From assembly GCA_016865505.2 (NCBI GenBank), contig AP025252.1:5602137-5666136 (forward strand): DNA of 64,000 bases, read 5' to 3'. Numbering within the stretch: the stretch's first letter is position 1; each line of letters begins with the position of its first letter. The stretch is from Bryobacterales bacterium F-183. GTDB taxonomy: Bacteria > Acidobacteriota > Terriglobia > Bryobacterales > Bryobacteraceae. The notes under the pieces are model-generated. The model worked only from the letters and a program-made list of their open reading frames with translations. It ran no database searches and was not told the DNA's origin. Position numbers and translations under genes: made by a program. This document shows positions 16,607 through 25,407 of this stretch, piece after piece.

Positions 16607-17617
16607 TTAACTTTTTAGCAGTGTTCTGACCAGCCCTGCATAAAGGCCGACCGACTCGTAAAGTTCCTTCTTTGAGATTCGTTCTTCGCTCGTGTGAGCA
16701 ACGTGGATAGTCCCGGGACCGAGCAGGAACGGTTGTCCCCACGCAGTACCGAATGCGGGAATGTCAGTGGTGTAGGCGACGACGCAGGTGTCGAAACCGG
16801 GCATCGAGCCGAGGTGCACGGCAGGGATGCGGAGTACCTCTTTGATTTCGACGCCGGGTGTGGCGAGGGCCTGCATGGCTGCTGCCGTGGCGTTGCCGTC
16901 ATCGACGAGGCGGAAAAAAAGCTCGGCCTTGGCGTGATCGGGAATCACATTCGGCGCGCGACCACCTGTAATGGTGCCGATATTCAACGTCGATGGACCG
17001 AGTTTTTCATGTACCGGCAGTTCGATGCCGCGTATCTTCTGCAGTACATCCAATAGCTTCAAAATTGCCGAGTCGCCGAGTTCCGGATACGCGGAATGCG
17101 CCATGCGGCCGGATGCGATCACTTCATAACGCAGCGCGCCTTTTGAGCCCAGGGCGAGTTTGTTGGAGGTCGGCTCACCGTTGATGATGTACTTTGACCC
17201 GCGCGGATGCTTGCCCGCATGGTACGCGCCCGCAGAGTTGCGCTCTTCTCCAACAACAAACAGTACGCCGAAGTTGCGGACGCCTTCTGCCAGCAACTGT
17301 TGGGCAGCGTGGATCATCGACGCGATGATGTCCTTCACGTCGCAGGCGCCACGGCCCCAGATGAATTCGTCATCTTCGCGGGAGGCGAAGAACGGGGGGA
17401 CGGTATCGAGATGTGTGGATAGAGTGACAGATGGAGTGTCTCCCCACCAGGCAAAGATATTGTTGCGGTTGGGTTCTACTTCGATCTTCTCGATGTTGCC
17501 GCCGTATTGAGACACCATGGGCTGCAAGTAATCGAAGACAAAGTCGCCGACGGCCTTTTCATTCGGTGTGATGGACTCGATGTCCACCAGCTTTCTGGTG
17601 AGTTCGAAGACGTTCAT
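16607..17617 (-). CDS. M20-family deacylase, probable succinyl- or acetyl-diaminopimelate deacylase
   Basis: A 336-residue metallopeptidase of the M20/ArgE/DapE type. Metal ligands are His69 and Asp71 in STHLDTVP, Asp93 in GRGACDVKD, and the base Glu124 followed by Glu125 in VVGEERN. Being first in an operon with asd, lysC, dapB and dapA argues for the DapE step (removing the acyl group from N-acyl-LL-diaminopimelate), although ArgE or LysK activity cannot be excluded. ATG at 17617 (MNVFELTRK) is preferred over an upstream start 15 bases earlier because it begins the conserved helix. Confidence 0.85.
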   Translation of the reverse strand: MNVFELTRKLVDIESITPNEKAVGDFVFDYLQPMVSQYGGNIEKIEVEPNRNNIFAWWGDTPSVTLSTHLDTVPPFFASREDDEFIWGRGACDVKDIIASMIHAAQQLLAEGVRNFGVLFVVGEERNSAGAYHAGKHPRGSKYIINGEPTSNKLALGSKGALRYEVIASGRMAHSAYPELGDSAILKLLDVLQKIRGIELPVHEKLGPSTLNIGTITGGRAPNVIPDHAKAELFFRLVDDGNATAAAMQALATPGVEIKEVLRIPAVHLGSMPGFDTCVVAYTTDIPAFGTAWGQPFLLGPGTIHVAHTSEERISKKELYESVGLYAGLVRTLLKS

Positions 17618-17939
17618 AACGGACCAACGCAACGTCTTGATGGAGGTGGAGACAGACCAGGAGGGCAGAGCGGGCGTTTGGTGTATCGCCGCTGTTCCCG
17701 ATAGCGCTCCAGCCGTTATGCTCCTCGTATTCTTGGAGCACTTCGGTTGACAGTGGACTGCGATGAAGCAGGTCCCCCAATCAGCAATAGACAGAGTGTT
17801 CTATTGGCTGACTTCGGCGGAATCTTTGATTCTCCCCTGCTCCCATTCGCCGCTATTGACTCTGGCGGACTGCTCGAATGTGAGAGGGCTTCCGCGCCTC
17901 TACCAAGATGAAGTTTCAGGGTAGCGTAGAATAGGTCGA
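17618..17939. promoter_or_regulatory. Shared 5' region of the lysine operon and the 17940 gene
   Basis: This 322-base gap between divergent genes holds no convincing gene; a 73-codon minus-strand frame at 17559-17780 looks like chance. A hairpin at 17782-17810 (CAGCAATAG with CTATTGGCTG, one bulged G) and a weaker one at 17719-17740 (TGCTCC/GGAGCA) lie upstream of the lysine operon. I do not recognise a lysine riboswitch. On the plus strand TAGAAT at 17927-17932 is seven bases before the TTG start of the next gene. Confidence 0.35.
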
Positions 17940-18830
17940 TTGTCCAAATTTCTCGCGCTTTTTCTGTTGATCCTACCCGTCTCCGCACAGGACCTCGATC
18001 GTGATGGTATCGATGACCTGGTGGAGCAACAACTGCTACGGCAGTTTCTACCTACGTTCTACATTGCAACGGAGGACTGCGACGGTCAACCGGCGGAGTT
18101 TGTTCGCGGTAAGGCCGAGCCTGTTGTGAAGGATCGCAACGGCGCCATCTATGGTCAGGTGTTCCCTGTGGGGTCAAAGGTCGAGATCCACTACTATCAC
18201 CTGTGGGCCGCAGATTGTGGCGGGTTGCGTACCAGCCATCCGCTGGATGCCGAGTCCGTGTCGCTGCTGGCGGAGAAGCGGGGGGATGCTTGGGTGGCGA
18301 CACACTGGTTTGCCAGCGCGCATGAGGACACACTGTGCGACGTCAGCAATGCGGTGAATCAGGAAAGCCGCAAGGGCGTTGAGATTTGGGTATCGAAGGA
18401 CAAGCATGCGTCGTTTTTGAGCAAGGACGTTTGCCGGCGTAGTGGGTGCGGCAAAGATCGCTGCGATGCGAACCGGAGGCTTGAGGTCACTTCGCTGGTG
18501 AACATTGGCGAGGTGGATGCGTGGCTGAATGAGTCCGCATGGGCGGGGTCTGCGATGTGGAACCTGCGCGAGAAGATGAAGCCCAATTTTGCCGATGCCG
18601 CGTTTGTCGCACGTATTGGGCTGGAGCCTACGGTGATGGCTTCGCGGACCGCGCCGAAAGGTGCCCAGACTACGATCAAGGTCGCGGGCACGACCTATGC
18701 GAGTCTTGAGACCGCGAACCAGAACACAACCAATGGACTGGCTACTGCGACAAGCGCCACGTCGCGAGCGCTAAGCCGGTCCACGGCTGCGACAAAGCGC
18801 GCTTTACGGCGCGCGTTCCAGTGGAGGTAA
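17940..18830 (+). CDS. Secreted Cys-containing protein, unknown function
   Basis: A 296-residue exported protein. The signal peptide MSKFLALFLLILPVSAQ is followed at once by DLDRDGIDDL, a calcium-loop-like Asp pattern. The core has HYYHLWAADCGG, HWFASAHEDTLC and GVEIWVSKDKHASFL, plus several Cys (CRRSGCGKDRC) that could form disulfides; the C-terminal 60 residues are Ser/Thr/Ala-rich. The pattern loosely recalls Vps62-type domains, but I would not name it on this evidence. The start is TTG. It lies six bases before the creatininase-family gene and is probably co-transcribed. Confidence 0.7.
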   Translation: MSKFLALFLLILPVSAQDLDRDGIDDLVEQQLLRQFLPTFYIATEDCDGQPAEFVRGKAEPVVKDRNGAIYGQVFPVGSKVEIHYYHLWAADCGGLRTSHPLDAESVSLLAEKRGDAWVATHWFASAHEDTLCDVSNAVNQESRKGVEIWVSKDKHASFLSKDVCRRSGCGKDRCDANRRLEVTSLVNIGEVDAWLNESAWAGSAMWNLREKMKPNFADAAFVARIGLEPTVMASRTAPKGAQTTIKVAGTTYASLETANQNTTNGLATATSATSRALSRSTAATKRALRRAFQWR

Positions 18831-18836
18831 ACCAAG

Positions 18837-19802
18837 ATGCGGCTGTTCTTGTCGCTCGCGTGTGCAGCCGTGGGCTGGGCGCAGGTGTTGCATGTTGCCG
18901 ACCTGAACACGCGGCAGATTCGCGAACTTGATCGCGACAAGACGGCCGTCATCCTGGTGGGCGGCATTCTGGAACAGCACGGGCCGTACCTGCCGGCGTT
19001 CACCGATGGGTACTTGAGCCAAGGGCTGGCCGCTGATTTGGCGAAGGCGATTGCCGCGCGTCCGGGATGGAAGGCGCTGGTGTTTCCGCAGATTCCAATC
19101 GGGTCTGAGGGGTTTAATCAACTCGGTTCGAAGTCCATCTTCCCCGGTACTTTCGGCGTGCGATCGTCGACGTTACAGTCGGTGTTTATGGACCTCGCCA
19201 GCGAACTTGGCGAGCAGAAGTTCAAATGGGTGTTCGTCGTTCATGTGCACGGTGCGTCACTGCACAACCGCGCGCTCGACAAAGCTGGTGACTTCTTCCA
19301 CGATGTGTACGGCGGGCGCTTGGTGCACTTGTGGGGCATGGTTCCTGTGATTGGAGCCTGGGGCAAAGAGCTGCAGAGTTTGAGCGAGGCACAGAAGAAG
19401 GAAGAAGGCGTATCGTTCCATGCGGGCATGGATGAAACCAGCCTGATGCTGTATCGCAAGCCCGAACTTGTATCGCCCGACCACAAAAAGGCGCCGGTCT
19501 TTACGGGACCGACGCCTGAAGAGAGCGTTGCAGTGGCTCAGAAAGACGAGTGGCCGGGTTACTTGGGGTCGCCACGGCAGGGTTCGAAAGAGTTGGGCGA
19601 GCGTATCTGGAATGCGCTATCCGCATCGCTGGTGAAGCACGCGCTGGCGATCCTGGATGGCGAGGATCCGCGCAAGCATCTGCGGTACAGCGTTGGGCAG
19701 GCCAAGTACCCGATCTATCAGGAGATGGATCGCGGTGCCTTGGCCCATGAAGAGAAAGTAGCGGCAAAGCAGGCCGAGTGGCTTGCCAAGCAGCCCAAGT
19801 AG
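18837..19802 (+). CDS. Exported creatininase-family amidohydrolase
   Basis: A 321-residue protein of the creatinine amidohydrolase fold with a signal peptide (MRLFLSLACAAVGWAQ). Metal ligands are visible as Glu46 and His48 in GGILEQHGPYLP, Asp57, His138 in VHVHG, and Glu200 in HAGMDETS. The usual NGHGGN loop is replaced by VHVHGASLHN. The family includes creatininase, the mycofactocin-associated MftE and FAPy deformylases, so the substrate is open; periplasmic export is unusual for it. Its TAG stop abuts the stop of the convergent gene with no gap. Confidence 0.85.
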   Translation: MRLFLSLACAAVGWAQVLHVADLNTRQIRELDRDKTAVILVGGILEQHGPYLPAFTDGYLSQGLAADLAKAIAARPGWKALVFPQIPIGSEGFNQLGSKSIFPGTFGVRSSTLQSVFMDLASELGEQKFKWVFVVHVHGASLHNRALDKAGDFFHDVYGGRLVHLWGMVPVIGAWGKELQSLSEAQKKEEGVSFHAGMDETSLMLYRKPELVSPDHKKAPVFTGPTPEESVAVAQKDEWPGYLGSPRQGSKELGERIWNALSASLVKHALAILDGEDPRKHLRYSVGQAKYPIYQEMDRGALAHEEKVAAKQAEWLAKQPK

Positions 19803-20897
19803 CTACTTCTTCTTTTTGAACAGGTCGATCAGCTTTTGCGTCGGCTGCTGTACGGCACCGGCTGCACCTAGAGGCGGGATCGACAGGTTGGTGAAGCTCA
19901 GGCTGAACTGCTTGACCGAACGTACCTGCTGGCTGGGCAGCACTTCCAACTGTTCGAGGCTGGCATCGAGTGTGTACACCGTACCGTTGGGACGGCCGCT
20001 GTTGCGCCGCATCACTTCAAACGCTGCATTGCGCGTCTGTCCTGGGGCGAGCACAAACTGTGGGTCCGCTTTGACGCGCGTCACTTGCCCCATGCCTGTC
20101 ACTGCGGTGGGTGACGCGGCATAACGGTTGCCGAGTTCGTCCGTTGCGCTGAGAGTGTTGTACGTACTGCCTAGAATCAGTTGCTGGTCTGTCAGGTTGC
20201 GGATGCGCACGTTGAACTTGATGATGTGGTGGCGCTCGCCGTACATGCTGCTGGCGATGTTCTGGATCTCCGCGGTGAAGAGTCCGGCGTTGTAGCAGCG
20301 CGGGAGCCCGGTGCAGGGGTCGGGTCCTGAGGCGGGGGCTTGTACAGGAGGCGCGGCAGTTACGGCTGGTGGGGCGGCGGCCGGTGCTGCTACTGCGGCT
20401 CCAGCGCGCAAGCCCGTGAAGCGGAGGGGATGTTCGAGCCCCAGGCGCCATTGGCCGGAAGGCGTGGGAATGAGTTCACGTACCGCAAACTCCATCTCAA
20501 AATTGAGGCCGATGATTTCCCGCCCCGGCTGCCAGACCATCTCGACGCGCGCGTCCGCGGGCTCGCCGGGACGCAAGGTGAACTTGGCGTCGACGCGGCT
20601 GTCGATCAGGCCAATGCCGCGTACGCCGTCCGTACCGTTGATCACGTAGCGGTTGCCTTGATCGTCGATGGTGACGCCGGAGTTGGCGACCAGGCCAAGC
20701 GTGAGGTCGCGCTTGAGCTTGTTGGTGAAGCGGATCGACGCGGTGACCACACGGACGCGTCCGGCAACGCTGGTGCGGAAGTCCGTCATGGTAGCGGCGA
20801 AGGCGCCGACCTCTGTACAACGGGGCTGGGCCGGGCTACATACGTTTTGTGCCGCCGCTGGGACCAATAGCAAGACAGCAACGAACAGACCCTTCAT
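19803..20897 (-). CDS. Secreted protein with an internal domain duplication
   Basis: A 364-residue exported protein (signal peptide MKGLFVAVLLLVPAAAQ). Two similar domains are visible, at about 20-150 and 195-340. Each opens with a paired Cys (CSPAQPRC; CTGLPRC), continues with V/I-rich strands, and contains GNRY followed by a conserved FxLxPGxxxxA (FTLRPGEPADA; FVLAPGQTRNA). The linker is Ala/Pro-rich. The C-terminus ends in four Lys. Function is unknown; the arrangement suggests two beta-sandwich domains. Confidence 0.75.
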   Translation of the reverse strand: MKGLFVAVLLLVPAAAQNVCSPAQPRCTEVGAFAATMTDFRTSVAGRVRVVTASIRFTNKLKRDLTLGLVANSGVTIDDQGNRYVINGTDGVRGIGLIDSRVDAKFTLRPGEPADARVEMVWQPGREIIGLNFEMEFAVRELIPTPSGQWRLGLEHPLRFTGLRAGAAVAAPAAAPPAVTAAPPVQAPASGPDPCTGLPRCYNAGLFTAEIQNIASSMYGERHHIIKFNVRIRNLTDQQLILGSTYNTLSATDELGNRYAASPTAVTGMGQVTRVKADPQFVLAPGQTRNAAFEVMRRNSGRPNGTVYTLDASLEQLEVLPSQQVRSVKQFSLSFTNLSIPPLGAAGAVQQPTQKLIDLFKKKK

Positions 20898-20898
20898 C

Positions 20899-21219
20899 TT
20901 AGTAAGCCCTCGCTTGCGTACCCGGGGGCAATGCGGCGTGGATGAACTCCGCGTACGTCTCGTCTGCGACCCGGATGTTGCTCTTCAGCCGTCCTCGTAC
21001 CCAGAAGCCGAAGATCATGACGGGGATGCCGACAAACGCGCCGATGATGGTGAGGGTCATGATGACGCCCATGATGATGGGGGCGATGCCGAGCAGTTTG
21101 AGCCGGCGGGTATCGGCCAGCAGTTCTTCTTTGCGGGCGAAGAGTACGTCAGGGTCGTTCGAATGGGTGGCTTTGAGTGCGCCGACCACCTGTTGTTTGT
21201 CGAGCTTTGCGACAGGCAT
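20899..21219 (-). CDS. Small membrane protein
   Basis: A 106-residue protein with a soluble N-terminus (about 1-40) and a hydrophobic hairpin at about 43-75 (GIAPIIMGVIMTLTIIGAFVGIPVMIFGFWV), which may cross the membrane twice. It lies one base upstream of the duplicated-domain secreted protein and is probably co-transcribed with it. I recognise no family. Confidence 0.6.
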   Translation of the reverse strand: MPVAKLDKQQVVGALKATHSNDPDVLFARKEELLADTRRLKLLGIAPIIMGVIMTLTIIGAFVGIPVMIFGFWVRGRLKSNIRVADETYAEFIHAALPPGTQARAY

Positions 21220-21297
21220 ATAAGCTGGTACCTCGGGGTTGGTTTCCGCCGTGGCGGGTTACACTCGACACTACGCCGGGACGCGCCGGGAACCGTC

Positions 21298-21837
21298 ATG
21301 CAGCACGAAGTTTTTTTGACAAATGAGTTGGGCGGGGATCGCGAGGCGCTGGACCGACTGTTCAGCCTGACATACGAAGAGTTGCGGCGTGTGGCCGCTA
21401 GCGTACGCCGGAGCGACCCGGGAGCTACGCTGAGTCCCACAACGCTGGTGAACGAGGCGTGGATCAAGCTGTCAAAGAGTCCACTGCCCGGGATCCAATC
21501 TCCATTGCACTTTAAGAGACTGGCGGCCCGCGCGATGCGGCAGGTGCTGATTGGTGCGGCACGGCGGAGAATGGCGCTGAAGCGCGATGGCGGCCAAGCC
21601 GTGGACTTCGGGATTGAAGGTCCACCGGTGGCGAACGATCAACAATTGCTGGCGATTGATACGGCGCTGAACGATTTGGCCAAGATGAATCCGCGCCAGG
21701 CCGCGATGGTGGAGAGCCGGTTTTTTGGGGGACTGGAGATGCGCGAGATCGCTGAGTTGCTGCAGGTGTCGGAAGCGACGCTGCTGCGGGATTGGCGTGC
21801 GGCACGCGCGTGGCTGGCGGGGCAGATCGCGAAATGA
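21298..21837 (+). CDS. ECF-type RNA polymerase sigma factor (acidobacterial X6 type)
   Basis: A 179-residue sigma factor. Region 2 is at about 10-80 (DRLFSLTYEELRRVAASVRR, TTLVNEAWIKL) and region 4 at about 120-175 (NPRQAAMVESRFFGGLEMREIAELLQVSEATLLRDWRAARAWL). This matches the ECF-like group found beside TPR kinases in Acidobacteria. The ATG at 21298 is chosen because it begins the conserved region; a longer open frame upstream is antisense to the preceding gene. Its stop overlaps the kinase start (ATGA), so the two are translated together, suggesting that the kinase acts on or with this factor. Confidence 0.92.
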   Translation: MQHEVFLTNELGGDREALDRLFSLTYEELRRVAASVRRSDPGATLSPTTLVNEAWIKLSKSPLPGIQSPLHFKRLAARAMRQVLIGAARRRMALKRDGGQAVDFGIEGPPVANDQQLLAIDTALNDLAKMNPRQAAMVESRFFGGLEMREIAELLQVSEATLLRDWRAARAWLAGQIAK

Positions 21838-24320
21838 ATAGTGAACGCTGGGAGCAGGTGCAGGCGATCTTTCACGCCGTGTGGGACATTGCCGACCCTG
21901 CTGTTCGCGCGCGTGAGATCGCAAAGTTAGCGGGCGGTGATGCCGGACTGCAACAGGAAGTAGAACAGATGCTGGCGCATGACGCGGGCGACAGCGTACT
22001 GGATCGGGGCGCGGCGCTGGTGTCCGAATCGACGTCGCAACGCCAGATTGGACCTTATACCGTCGAGCGTGTGCTGGGCGAAGGCGGCATGGGCACTGTG
22101 TTCCTGGCACGGCGGACGGATCTGGATGCTCCTGCGGCGATCAAGGTGCTGCGCGATGCGTGGATTTCGCCCGCGCGACGAAAGCTGTTCGCGCAGGAAG
22201 AGCGTACGCTGGCGCGGCTCGATCATCCGAACATCGCGAGGCTGCTGGACGCGGATACGCTGGACGACGGCACGCCGTACTTCGTCATGGAGTATGTGGA
22301 TGGGCAGGCCCTCGATGCCGCGTACTGCGATCGGGCCGGACATCGCATTCGCGAGCGGTTGCAATTGTTCCGTGCTGCGTGCGAGGCGGTGCAGTTCGCG
22401 CATGGACAAGCGGTGATCCATCGTGACCTCAAGCCGTCGAACATTCTGGTGCGCCCGGATGGGACGGTGAAGCTGCTGGATTTTGGGATCGCCAAGCATC
22501 TGGCAGCGGGCGGCGGCAATACGGCGGAGATGACGCGAACCGGGTTACGTCTGCTGACGCCTGCCTACGCGTCGCCAGAGCAGATACGCGGGGATCAGGC
22601 ATCGGTACAGATGGATGTGTACTCACTGGGCGTGATCCTGCATCTGTTGTTGTCCGGGCGGTTGCCGTCTGCGGAAGAAGAACTGAAGCCGTCGATGATC
22701 GTGCGGCGGTCCGGGCAGGCGTTGCTGGAGGCGACCGCGTCCGAATGGGCGGATCTGGATGTCCTGTGTTTGACGGCGATGCACAAGGACGTACAGAAGC
22801 GGTACGGGTCGGTTGAGGCGCTAATTCGCGACATCGACCATTACTTGCGCGCAGAGCCTTTGGAGGCGCGGCCGGATTCGCTGGGGTATCGTGCGGGTAA
22901 GTTTTTGCAGCGCAACCGGCGTCCGGTGATTGCAGCCGGATTGGCGATGGCCGCCGTCTCGTTGTTGATCGCGTTCTTTGTGTACCGCCTGGCGGAGGAG
23001 CGGAATCACGCACTGGCAGAAGCCGCGCGTACCAAGCGAATCCAGTTGTTTATCCGCAATCTATTTCAGGGGGGCGATTCCGAAGCGGGTCCTGAGAAGG
23101 ACATGCGCGTCGAGACGTTGATTGATCGCGGCGTGCAGGAGGCTCGCACGCTGGATAAAGATCCGGAGGCGCAGGCGGAGTTGTATCAGACGCTGGGCGA
23201 TATCTATCACAAGCTGGGGAAGCTGGAGCAGGCAGAGGCGATGTTGACGGCTGCGCTCGAGATGCGACGGACTCCGGATCATGTGGTGGCGCTGGCGCTG
23301 TTGCGCACGGATCAGGCGCGGATGGAAGAAGCGGAGAAGATGGCCCGCGAAGGACTGCGTTTGGCGAATACGTCGCTGCCGGCGGGGCATCCGGTGATCG
23401 CGTCGGCGACCGACGCTTTGGGCAAGGTGCTGGAAGAGAAGGGCGATTACGACGGGGCGATTCGGGAGTTGTCCGAGGCTGTGCGGTTGCGCGCGGCGGC
23501 CGGGGATACGGCAGAGCATGCGAGTAGCCTGTACGAGCTGGGGAACGCGTACTTTTACGCCGGCCGGTACAAAGAATGCGAGCAGATCAACCTGCGCGTG
23601 CTGGCGATGGTGAGGAAGATGTACGGTCCGCGGCATCCGCGCGTGTCCGAGGCGCTGACCAATCTGGGTGCGATTCAGCAGGATACGGGCAATTATACGG
23701 AAGCGGAGCGGTACCATCGCGAGGCCTTGGAGTTGGTACGGGGGTTTTATGGCGACCGGCATTACCGTACGGCGGCGAGTTTGACGATGATTGGGCGGGC
23801 GCTGGTGTTTCAGAAGCGCGCGCCCGAGGCGGAGGCGATGTTACGGCAGGCGCTGGAGATCCAGGAGCAGGTGTTCGGACGGGTGCATCCGCGCGTGGCG
23901 TCGGCACTGAATGAGCTGGGTACGGTGCATTTGACGCAGGATCGGCCGGCGGAGGCGCGTCCGCATTATTTGCGCATGGCGGAGATTTACAAGGCCGTGT
24001 ACGCGGGTAAGCATTACCTGGTGGGTACGGCGCTGTCGAATATTGGCAGTACGTACATGGCGGAGAAGAACTATCCGACTGCGGAGCCGTACTTTCGGGA
24101 TGCGGTGGCGATGTTCCGGGAGACGCAGGGAGCGGACCACATCAATCTGGGGATCGCGCAGATCAAGCTGGGGCGTACGCTGCTGCGGCAGAACAAGATC
24201 GCGGAGGCGGAGCGGGCGACGTCCGCCGGGTACGCGATTGTGCAGAAACAGGTGAATCCGTCGGCGAGCTGGTTGAACTCGGCGCGAGCGGATCTGGAAG
24301 CGATCCGGAAGCTCAAATAA
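21834..24320 (+). CDS. Membrane Ser/Thr protein kinase with TPR sensor domain
   Basis: An 828-residue PknB-like kinase. The catalytic domain is at about 72-340: Gly-loop LGEGGMGTVF, Lys104 (AAIK), HRDLKPSN at 196-203 with Asp198, DFG at 216-218 and activation segment TPAYASPEQ. A single membrane helix at about 363-385 is followed by six or more tetratricopeptide repeats (about 440-820) with strong TPR-12 style (HPRVSEALTNLGAIQ). The kinase is cytoplasmic and the repeats should be outside. It starts inside the stop of the sigma factor gene. Its 3' end overlaps the convergent manC by 8 bases. Confidence 0.95.
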   Translation: MNSERWEQVQAIFHAVWDIADPAVRAREIAKLAGGDAGLQQEVEQMLAHDAGDSVLDRGAALVSESTSQRQIGPYTVERVLGEGGMGTVFLARRTDLDAPAAIKVLRDAWISPARRKLFAQEERTLARLDHPNIARLLDADTLDDGTPYFVMEYVDGQALDAAYCDRAGHRIRERLQLFRAACEAVQFAHGQAVIHRDLKPSNILVRPDGTVKLLDFGIAKHLAAGGGNTAEMTRTGLRLLTPAYASPEQIRGDQASVQMDVYSLGVILHLLLSGRLPSAEEELKPSMIVRRSGQALLEATASEWADLDVLCLTAMHKDVQKRYGSVEALIRDIDHYLRAEPLEARPDSLGYRAGKFLQRNRRPVIAAGLAMAAVSLLIAFFVYRLAEERNHALAEAARTKRIQLFIRNLFQGGDSEAGPEKDMRVETLIDRGVQEARTLDKDPEAQAELYQTLGDIYHKLGKLEQAEAMLTAALEMRRTPDHVVALALLRTDQARMEEAEKMAREGLRLANTSLPAGHPVIASATDALGKVLEEKGDYDGAIRELSEAVRLRAAAGDTAEHASSLYELGNAYFYAGRYKECEQINLRVLAMVRKMYGPRHPRVSEALTNLGAIQQDTGNYTEAERYHREALELVRGFYGDRHYRTAASLTMIGRALVFQKRAPEAEAMLRQALEIQEQVFGRVHPRVASALNELGTVHLTQDRPAEARPHYLRMAEIYKAVYAGKHYLVGTALSNIGSTYMAEKNYPTAEPYFRDAVAMFRETQGADHINLGIAQIKLGRTLLRQNKIAEAERATSAGYAIVQKQVNPSASWLNSARADLEAIRKLK

Positions 24321-25407
24321 GGTCGTGGCGGCCTTGTTTTTCGAGCATCTTCACGAGGTCGCCCACTTGTTGGGAGCGGTGGCGGTCGGCGATCAGGATC
24401 GCATCGTCCGTCTCGACCACTACCAGATCCTTTACGCCTAGTAGCGCGATCAGCTTGCCGGAGTGCGAATCGACGTAGCTGCCGGTGGAGTCTAGCGACA
24501 GCACGGGGGTACGGTTGTTGGCGTGGCGGTGATGATCGAGCGCGGAAAGTTCGTACGCCGCGTTGAAGCTGCCGACGTCGTTCCAGCCGATGTTGTCGGC
24601 GGGGAGGCCTACGACGTCCTTTGCCTTTTCCAGCACTGCGTAGTCGATTGAGATGTTCTCGCAGTGAGGAAATACTTCGCCGAGCGCCTTGAGGAACCCG
24701 CGTTGGGAGATCTTCGGCAGGCCAGCCAATAGCGAGGCTGTTTTGGGCAGATGCTGGCGGAGTGCATCGAGCACGACCGACGCCTTCCAGAAGAACATGC
24801 CGGAGTTCCAGAAGTAGTTGCCGGCTGCGAGGTATGTTTCGGCTGTCGGAGCGTCGGGCTTTTCTTTGAAGGCAAGGACTGGCGCGGGAATGGTAGAGCC
24901 GGGCGCGATGTCCTTGGGGAACTCGATGTAGCCGTATCCGGTTTCCGCCCAGCGCGGTTGAATGCCGACCACGGCGATCTTGCCTTGCGAAGCCGCTTTG
25001 AACGCGGGCTTGATCATTCGCAGGTAGCGGGCCGGCTTTTGGATGACGTGGTCCGCCGGGAACACGCCCATCACCGCGTCCTTGTCGATCGATTCCAGAA
25101 TCTGCGCGGCCAGGCCGATGCAGGGTGCCGTATTGCGGGCGGCGGGTTCGGCGATGATCTGGTGCTTGGGAATCTCGGGGAGTTGCTTGATGATCTCTGT
25201 GCGCAGATGGTCGTTGGTGATGATCCAGATGCGGTCGGGGGGCAGGACGGGACGGAGACGGTCCACCGTTTCCTGGATGAGCGAACGCTCGCTAAAGAAC
25301 GGCAGGACCTGCTTGGCCTTGGCGCGACGGCTGCGGGGCCAGAAGCGCGTGCCGCGTCCACCGGCCAGGATCAGGCCGTAGTTGTGATTGGCGGAAGTCT
25401 TGGACAT
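24313..25407 (-). CDS. manC: Mannose-1-phosphate guanylyltransferase
   Basis: A 364-residue nucleotidyltransferase making GDP-mannose for surface polysaccharides. The N-terminal LILAGGRGTRFWPRSR at 12-27 is the pyrophosphorylase signature; FPADHVI is the metal/sugar site, EKPDAP the ManC/GMP motif, and WNSGMFFWK follows. It lacks the C-terminal phosphomannose isomerase domain of bifunctional forms, so it is the monofunctional type. It begins directly after the lepB stop and may be in one transcript with the signal peptidases. Confidence 0.93.
   Translation of the reverse strand: MSKTSANHNYGLILAGGRGTRFWPRSRRAKAKQVLPFFSERSLIQETVDRLRPVLPPDRIWIITNDHLRTEIIKQLPEIPKHQIIAEPAARNTAPCIGLAAQILESIDKDAVMGVFPADHVIQKPARYLRMIKPAFKAASQGKIAVVGIQPRWAETGYGYIEFPKDIAPGSTIPAPVLAFKEKPDAPTAETYLAAGNYFWNSGMFFWKASVVLDALRQHLPKTASLLAGLPKISQRGFLKALGEVFPHCENISIDYAVLEKAKDVVGLPADNIGWNDVGSFNAAYELSALDHHRHANNRTPVLSLDSTGSYVDSHSGKLIALLGVKDLVVVETDDAILIADRHRSQQVGDLVKMLEKQGRHDLI

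Noticed and set aside
14485-16629. A 714-codon plus-strand open frame
   Set aside because: It is antisense to lysC and asd, with composition typical of a high-GC shadow frame (Gly/Asp/Val/His-rich).
17559-17780. A 73-codon minus-strand frame before the lysine operon as a leader peptide
   Set aside because: It overlaps the M20 start, has no Lys run and no ribosome-binding site; chance is more likely.
20668-21297. N-terminal 210-codon extension of the ECF sigma factor frame
   Set aside because: It is antisense to two minus-strand genes; the conserved sigma region begins at the ATG at 21298.
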